This document shows positions 58,055 to 64,000 of a DNA stretch of 64,000 bases, one piece after another (position 1 is the stretch's first letter; each line of letters begins with the position of its first letter). The stretch is taken from NCBI GenBank assembly GCA_946811695.1, contig OX328123.1, positions 123,077,929 through 123,141,928 of the forward strand, read 5' to 3'. A model generated the notes under the pieces. The model saw only the letters and a program-made list of their open reading frames with translations, had not been told where the DNA came from and did no database searches. A program made the position numbers and the translations under genes. Source of the DNA: Gonocerus acuteangulatus (Eukaryota > Arthropoda > Insecta > Hemiptera > Coreidae).

Positions 58055-58259
58055 TTATTTATTTAATTACTTTTTTTTTGTTTTAAACGGCGCATTGACT
58101 ATTTGGCTATTAGCGCCGGGCTATCTACAAGTTACCACCCTTTTATAATGCCAACAGCACGTGGTCGGTCACCCATTCAGGTACTGACCACGCCGGACGT
58201 TGCTTAACTTCGGTGATCTACGGGAACCGGTGCATTCAACGTGGCTATAGCCGTTGGCT
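58055..58259 (-). mobile_element. 5S-rRNA-derived SINE, near full length, with target duplication
   Basis: On the minus strand the head starts GCCAACGGCTATAGCCACG and continues through ACCGAAGTTAAGCAACGTC and TGAATGGGTGACC (the 5S promoter region) to GTGCTGTTGGC. It covers 5S rRNA with an about 10-nt internal deletion. The tail ATTATAAAAGGGTGG leads to the stem-loop CGGCGC ... GCGCCG and an A-rich end. TTAAGTATTA flanks both sides (58045-58054 and 58260-58269). The type resembles SINE3-class elements, whose promoter is internal 5S sequence. This is not a functional 5S gene. Confidence 0.92.
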
Positions 58260-58554
58260 TTAAGTATTACACAGGTCTACAAAAATAATCTTTCTGAAAT
58301 TTGATTTGATGATTTTGGTCAATCTCTATGCTCCTTGGCGTGCTGAAGCCGAACATGAGGTCAGTCCCTCTCTATCACGTAAGTAAATTGTTCAATCTCA
58401 AGTAAGGGCAGAGGTACTACCATTAAAAGAAAACAGAATTGGCGAATAAGAGTTTTCATTTATTTCCATGATCTTTTAGTTATTTCAATGTTGTTTACTG
58501 TACAAAATACATAAATGTGTAGAAATAACAGCTTCAGAATTAACAGTGGCATAT

Positions 58555-60150
58555 TTAGTTATTATTTTTATGAAAACGTATTTTTTTCTCTTGAAAATTT
58601 CTCCGTGTTCGTTTCCGGCTGTAGGACTCTTCAGATGATTCACGCTGCAGCATCCAACAATAGTCAGCCATCATGTTTACGTTCCATTTGCCCTGATACC
58701 TACGTTCCATTTCCTGGATGTCCTGTTGGAACCTTTCCCCTTGTTCTTCACTTACTTCCCCTAAGTTTTCCGGAAAATAGTCCACATGCGAATGTAAGAA
58801 GTGAACCTTCAAACTCATGTTGCAACCTTGTAATTGAAATGCCTTCAACATGCGTTCCACGATACTTCTGTAGTTGGGATCCTGCACGTTACCAAGGAAG
58901 TTCTCAACAACATCTTTAAAAGAATTCCAAGCTTCCTTCTCCTTCTCATTCATGGTCTGAGTGAAATGTGGATCTGTGAAAAGTTTCCGAATATCTGGGC
59001 CTACAAAGATCCCCTCTTTTAGCTTTGCATCACTTAATCGTGGAAACTTGGAGCATAAGTACTTAAAACATTCACCTTCTTTATTGAGAGACTTTACGAA
59101 TTGTTTTATCAGCCCTAGCTTTATGTGTAGAGGAGGTAGCAGGATTTTGTCAGAAGGAACCAAACTTCTCCTAATTACATTTTTTTGGCCTGGCGACAGA
59201 GCTCCTCGTGTTGGCCAGTCTTTGTTGTTCCAATGGGAATTTCTGTCTCGGCTATCCCATAAACATAAAAAACAAGGGAACTTGGTGTACCCTGATTGCT
59301 GACCTAAGAGCATAGTAAGTACTTTCAAGTCTCCACATATCAACCAGTTATGCTCATTATAATGAATTCGTTCGAGAACTAATGACAAATTTTCGTATGT
59401 TTCTTTTAAATGTACCGAATGGCCAACTGGAACTGAAGCATAAGTATTGCCATTGTGCAACAAAACAGCCTTTAGACTTCGCTTAGATGAGTCTATGAAT
59501 AGACGCCAATGAATCGGGCCATATTGTATACCAAATTGACCCATCAGACCAAGAATGTCTTTGCAATAAATAAGATTCTCATCCAGAGCAAAGTAAGGAA
59601 CAAAAACTGCTTCACGGTGTCGATACCATGAAAAAGAATGCCTGGCTGTAATAAATTTTTGTTTTTAAGACGGGAGCCAAGTAACTGAGCTGCATCTTTT
59701 GGAAGTCCAAGATCTCTCACTAAGTCGTTCAACTCCTGTTGAGAAATAAGCTGAGGTTCATCTTCTGAACTGCTTGCTTTGAACTCACTGTGTACTTCAT
59801 CGCTCTCCGACATACAGTCTTCTCTATTATTTTCCCTATCTATACTGCCCAAGTCACGAGGGGGCTGAGGAACTGTCAATCCAGGACCGTGTGGTACCGG
59901 ACGACTAGCAGATTCCACATTAGGGTAGTTAATGAGCTTATGATTCTTGGAATTATAGCCTTGAACATGACAATTACAAAAGTAACAGTCATTAACGTGT
60001 TTTTTTGCTCCCTCCACATCATTGGGATAGCAAATCCGAAAGAGTTTAACTCTCGTTTGTACCATAAGCGAAGTTTTTCTACGCAGCTATGGCATACTTT
60101 GTGAGGAGCCCACACTTTATGTTTGATGTAAACCCCCATAGCAGCCAACC
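58555..60150 (-). pseudogene. Member of an uncharacterised multi-copy animal protein family, two frameshifts
   Basis: Three frames form one gene read 60148 to 58555. The first (60148-60005) has VWAPHKVCHSCVEKLRLW; a break at a T7 run (about 60001-60008, plus strand) leads to CYFCNCHVQGYNSKNH and PVPHGPGL, a Cys-rich N-terminus. A second break in a T5 run near 59630 leads to the main part (58555-59544). That part contains FIDSSKRSLKAVLLHNG, LICGDLKV, FPCFLCLWDSRDRN and LPPLHIKLGL, then VHFLHSHVDYFPENLG and EEQGERFQQDI, ending in a basic tail. I recognise the family as a repetitive, unassigned one in invertebrate genomes; its function is unknown. Conserved D18 and D72, C91/C94/H104 and E267/E270 of the main part would suit an RNase H-fold DDE transposase, but that is a guess. 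Confidence 0.75.
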
Positions 60151-63100
60151 TGTGACGTCATCACTTGGCTCACCATAGAGGTTGCGTCTATATATGTTCA
60201 TCTGCTACCTCCATGCAGTTCAAATGCTGGAGACCGTTAAAACAAAGGGACCAGGACTCCATTAGCAACTTCTAATGTATGCTGTAGACACCATGTGCAT
60301 CCTTTTACAAAAGCACATAACTTTGGCCATGGTCGAGTAGAGGCCAAGCAACCCGGAGAGCAACATGGAGGAGGATGAAGAGAAGAAAGGACAGGCCCCA
60401 CAGTGAGTAGCACAACTATCCCAACATGAGAGACTACTCCATGCTTCAGCAGACCGCATGGACCAGACATCAATTTATTTTAATATAAACCCCCCTTTAT
60501 AAACCTCAAAAACCACTAACACATTAACCAATATTATAACCCTTTTCGGCCACCCCCCACTCATAGAAACATGTAACATAATCTTATTACACTTAATTTA
60601 TTTCATAACCGTGCATAATTTCAAATATCCCGAAATACAGTCCACTCCATTCATGTAAATCAGCACCAGCATTACAGCGGTACGTTCATTCCCAATGGTA
60701 TAGCACCTTGGGACAGCGTAGTGCAAACACTTTATCTTGATCTCCTATTCTCAAGCCAAAATATGCATAATATACATTTTTGACAAAACCTGTTATATTT
60801 CGTTGGTATTTCTTAACTGTGACATTTTGTCTAAATGCACTTTCAAACCTTAAAATACGTTCTTAATCATTTTGACACAACTAAGAGACCTCAGTGAATG
60901 TGTTCACTTCAGTTGATACTACTGAACTGAGAGAATGGACAGAAATTTAGCTCCAAGTTCCTGATACAACAGGTTCAATCTCGTTTAGCTTCAGACGGTG
61001 TCATCTGAGACCAAACAAGTACGTTCCTGTCTGAACAGGTCGTGCCTAGACACCCTCAGGCCTACAACAGCTACTGAGGGAGTCATTGCCTACACCACCT
61101 AGTGAAAGATGTCTGTTTATAAAAAGAGAAATCGTTTGGGGGAAAAAAAAACCTACTTCTTACCAAAATGTGTATAGCAGGTATATTATGTTCTATGGAT
61201 TTGAAAAAAATCTGTACGTGATAGAGAAAAACGGACTTCATTCTAGGCCTCAGCACACCGAGAAACACAGAGATTAGCCAAAATCATCAAATCAAATTTT
61301 TGGTTGTAGGCCTGTGTTATTGTTTAGAAAATTATCTAGTACATTACGAAGGTAACCTATGAATGGATGTGTGGAAACCAGCTTAGATATCGACAATAAC
61401 GTCAAAAGAAAATCAGAGCATATATGTGCGGTTTTAACAAGAACTATTGGAAATGCGAATAAAACTAAACAGCTTAGAGGCGAAGAAGAGAATGTTCTTA
61501 ATCTATTTTCAAGCACACTAGTTTCTTCTTATACTTCGGCCACTTAATTAAGTTTCCGTTTTATTAATAACCCTTATATAGTCTTTTTCTGAAAGTAGTT
61601 TTAATTGAAGAAATTAACAACTTCATTTAATTAAAAGTCCTTAATACAAAATTGAATAAGTAATTCCAATATTTTCCCGTTATTATTTGAATAATTAAGA
61701 GAGCTAAATATATCAAACAATAAATAAATAAAAAGCTAAGTAAAAATATTTATAACAAAATAAAATTGTAACATTTGTTTGTTGCAAAATGAAAACAGAG
61801 GCAACAATTTAGAATTTTGTGTCTTTATCTAACTTTAACAGCTCCGTTTCACCTTCTGACTTGATTGAACTTCGGCACACCATGCTTATGCACAACAGTA
61901 AAGCAGAATCTGTGTAATTCACTTAATTCCAGGCAGGACTGTCTGAATTTATTTTCTGGAAATTAGGCTCAAGGAAAGGTCGGTAAATATTTAAAGTTTG
62001 GTTGTTGTTTTCAATGATCTCAAAAACATGCAGAAGCTATATCCTTTCAAAATAACATATAGGCAACTTGTAACACTTTAAATATACAGTATACAAATAC
62101 TGTAGCTTACAAAGTATAGCTTACAAATATTTTCCTACATACCTTGTATTGCTATAATATTGTAGTTAATATATAGATGTATCAGTGTATTTTGACAATT
62201 TGCTGTTTATTTTACAAGCATTATGTTTTCATCCCATTGTATTGATGGTTAATTCTTTAAACAGGTAGTTCACTGGACTTGCTCTTTCTCATGCCGATAA
62301 ACTTCTTTCATAAAATTGAAGCATAAATCCTAAACCTAAATAAGATTAAGGAAGTGGATCGTACTATTTCTTGATAAGAGAGGGAGTATTACCCTGCTTT
62401 ATGAATATTTTTTCTTGTTTAAACTGTATTATCTGTCTCTTACGGTAAATAAAATTTTCCTTCAGACAAAGTGAGGGGGGGGGGGGGGTGAGACACAAAT
62501 AGGCCAATATTGATTTCTTTTAATCAGATCTCACCCTCGAGAAGAGGTTCGGACCCCTCGCCCTTTCTCCTTTCATCAGGCACCCTCATCATCAACAAGC
62601 TCCAAGGGAAATAAAAAAGTTGATAGCCCTCGTTCGGTGGAAGATGGCGACGTAGTAGCTCCAGGATTGAGCTCCTCTCTTATTAAGAACCTTAAAGAAA
62701 AGCTTATTCCATCCGCTGGCTGTGAACGAGATGTGAAATTGGGAATTGGAAGGATTTCATATTCTCGGGGTGTCGTGTTTGCTTACAGGACCGTTTATTA
62801 AAAAATAACTGGATTTAATGAAACATCATCCCTCGGCAGATACCAGTTTGTATTTTGCATATCCAAAAAGAAATTAATATGATTCGACTTTCTCTGTCTC
62901 TAATAAAAACTCTCTTTTACAGAAAAAAGCACCCCTTTCGAATTTATTACCCTGTTTTATTAATTTACATTTTATTAATATTATTTTTTTGTGGAATTTA
63001 TAAAACATTTTTCCCTCTTTGAAGTGATTCTTCTTGTGTTCCCATATTTTTATTTGAAATTATTCCTAAATAATAAGGTAAGGTTTAAAAAAATTAAGTA

Positions 63101-63401
63101 TGGGTACAATATACATGGGTAAATTAAGAAATTCTTTAAGGAACAATTTAGCAAAACCCTTCCATAATCAAGGGTTAAAAAAATTCAGTTTTCTCAGGGT
63201 AAAAGCATTAATATTAGCCATAGGATAGATAAGGTGTTTCAGGTCGCACTCTTTTCCAAAGGGCTCTTGGATTAACTCCCATGTGCTTCACTCAAAAATA
63301 TTCGTTGTTTTTTGTTTGTAATTTTGTACTTGTTATAGATCAAAAGAGAATTTTTGGGAATAAAGTGCTTTGAGTACTTCCAAAATACCTCGTTTAATTT
63401 C
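60151..63401. other. AT-rich stretch, no supportable gene
   Basis: A consensus CRE octamer TGACGTCA is at about 60152-60159, upstream of the gene at 58555-60150 as read, which may be chance. Frames at 61083-61277 and 61292-61547 have no domains. A G13 run lies near 62476-62488. Confidence 0.4.
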
Positions 63402-63404
63402 TAA

Positions 63405-63577
63405 GAGTTCGTTTACACTAGGATAGTTATTGCAGGATATTTATATCAGAGAGAAATTCTGACTAATGTAAACCATGTAGAATTTATGTCTGGCATAAAT
63501 TCTACATGGTTTACATTTGTCAGAATTTCTCTCTGATATAAATATCCTGCAATAACTATCCTAGTGTAAACGCACCC
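63405..63577. mobile_element. Hairpin MITE, probably PIF/Harbinger type
   Basis: The 173-bp sequence is almost wholly palindromic: arms of about 78 bp with very few mismatches (for example GACTAATG versus GACAAATG) around the short loop near 63488-63493. Outer ends are GAGTTCGTTTACACTAG and, read inward, GGGTGCGTTTACACTAG. TAA stands on both sides (63402-63404 and 63578-63580), the 3-bp TWA duplication of PIF/Harbinger. High arm identity suggests recent origin. Non-coding. Confidence 0.85.
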
Positions 63578-64000
63578 TAAGACTTCTAACCTTTTTGGCT
63601 AAAAACGTAATTGTAAAATACTCATATTAGTACAGTTTTTTGAGTTTATTGCTGAATAAATTTCTTTCTTGGGAAAAATTTAACTTTTAATTTTAAATTA
63701 AAAGGTATTCAGTATACTACATACTTTCTCAAAAGACGGCTCTTGGAGGCCGCGAGCGAAAACATTTTTTTTTTTGCAGGGAAACAAAAAAATGTAAAAT
63801 CGTTATCACCATATCATTATTGAGGAATGTATTTCTGAGAAATAGATTTTTCTGACAATGTTTCTAAATATTTTGGGCAGCGATATGAATAAAAGAAGGG
63901 AAAGAGGGATTCCACAAGCCTCCCCTTAGGCATTCTAGGGTTAGTAACATTATTATTAAATTAAAATAAATGTAAATACGCAATTTATAAAATATAAGGA
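63578..64000. other. No supportable feature
   Basis: AT-rich end of the window; nothing recognised. Confidence 0.35.

Noticed and set aside
58150..58258. Functional 5S rRNA gene
   Set aside because: There is an internal deletion, the sequence is followed by a SINE tail and A-rich end, and target duplications flank it; it is a SINE head.
62530..62570. B-box-like GGTTCGGACCCCTC
   Set aside because: No A box at the right distance and the T-arm does not pair, so neither tRNA nor SINE is supported.

Overview
This is a gene-poor, AT-rich animal nuclear window packed with transposable elements, most likely from an arthropod. The lineage is an inference from the element families: I-superfamily, RTE-like and R2-clade LINEs, a Tigger/pogo relative, hAT, microsatellite-bearing Helentron-like elements, and a multi-copy uncharacterised protein family that I know mainly from arthropod and other invertebrate genomes. 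No host gene with an exon-intron structure could be supported on either strand.

Layout. 1-8.5 kb: foldback/MITE elements (1251-1625, 1888-2758), three Helentron-like family A copies, one nested exactly inside another (3305-5000, 6130-6942), and a possible hammerhead-like motif (7187-7215). 8.5-17 kb: MITEs of two families, a broken I-type LINE (11807-13460), and a hAT element with an 8-bp target duplication (14653-16526) that itself received a family B Helentron-like element. 17-26 kb: a long family A copy, a tRNA SINE, a second B copy between inverted arms, and a 5S-rRNA-derived SINE with target duplication. 28-35.5 kb: an RTE-like LINE relic with a 5-prime inversion, a 10 x 50-bp minisatellite, a Tigger/pogo deletion derivative, and a perfect 94-bp palindrome inside about 490 bp of TA repeat. 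37-48 kb: MITEs, a gag fragment, a tRNA SINE with a perfect 15-bp target duplication, a large I-type LINE in a head-to-head pair, and another LINE relic. 49.8-57.2 kb: the most substantial element, a 6.2-kb R2-clade retrotransposon with two overlapping ORFs inserted in the (TA)n tract of a family B Helentron-like element. 57.5-60.2 kb: a LINE tail, a 5S SINE, and a frameshifted member of the uncharacterised family. The rest to 64 kb is unannotated AT-rich DNA with one hairpin MITE.

Three things hold the window together. First, the Helentron-like elements (families A and B) share one 5-prime terminus, but each has its own subterminal inverted repeat, a TA microsatellite and a 3-prime hairpin; they supply TA tracts and at least one served as the landing site for the R2-clade element. 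Second, SINEs with unrelated heads (tRNA and 5S rRNA) end in the same stem-loop tail, suggesting one shared LINE partner that is not in the window. Third, nested insertions with readable empty sites or target duplications give a relative insertion order. Nearly all coding regions are frameshifted or truncated; the gag-like ORF1 of the R2-clade element is the only long intact frame whose function can be argued.
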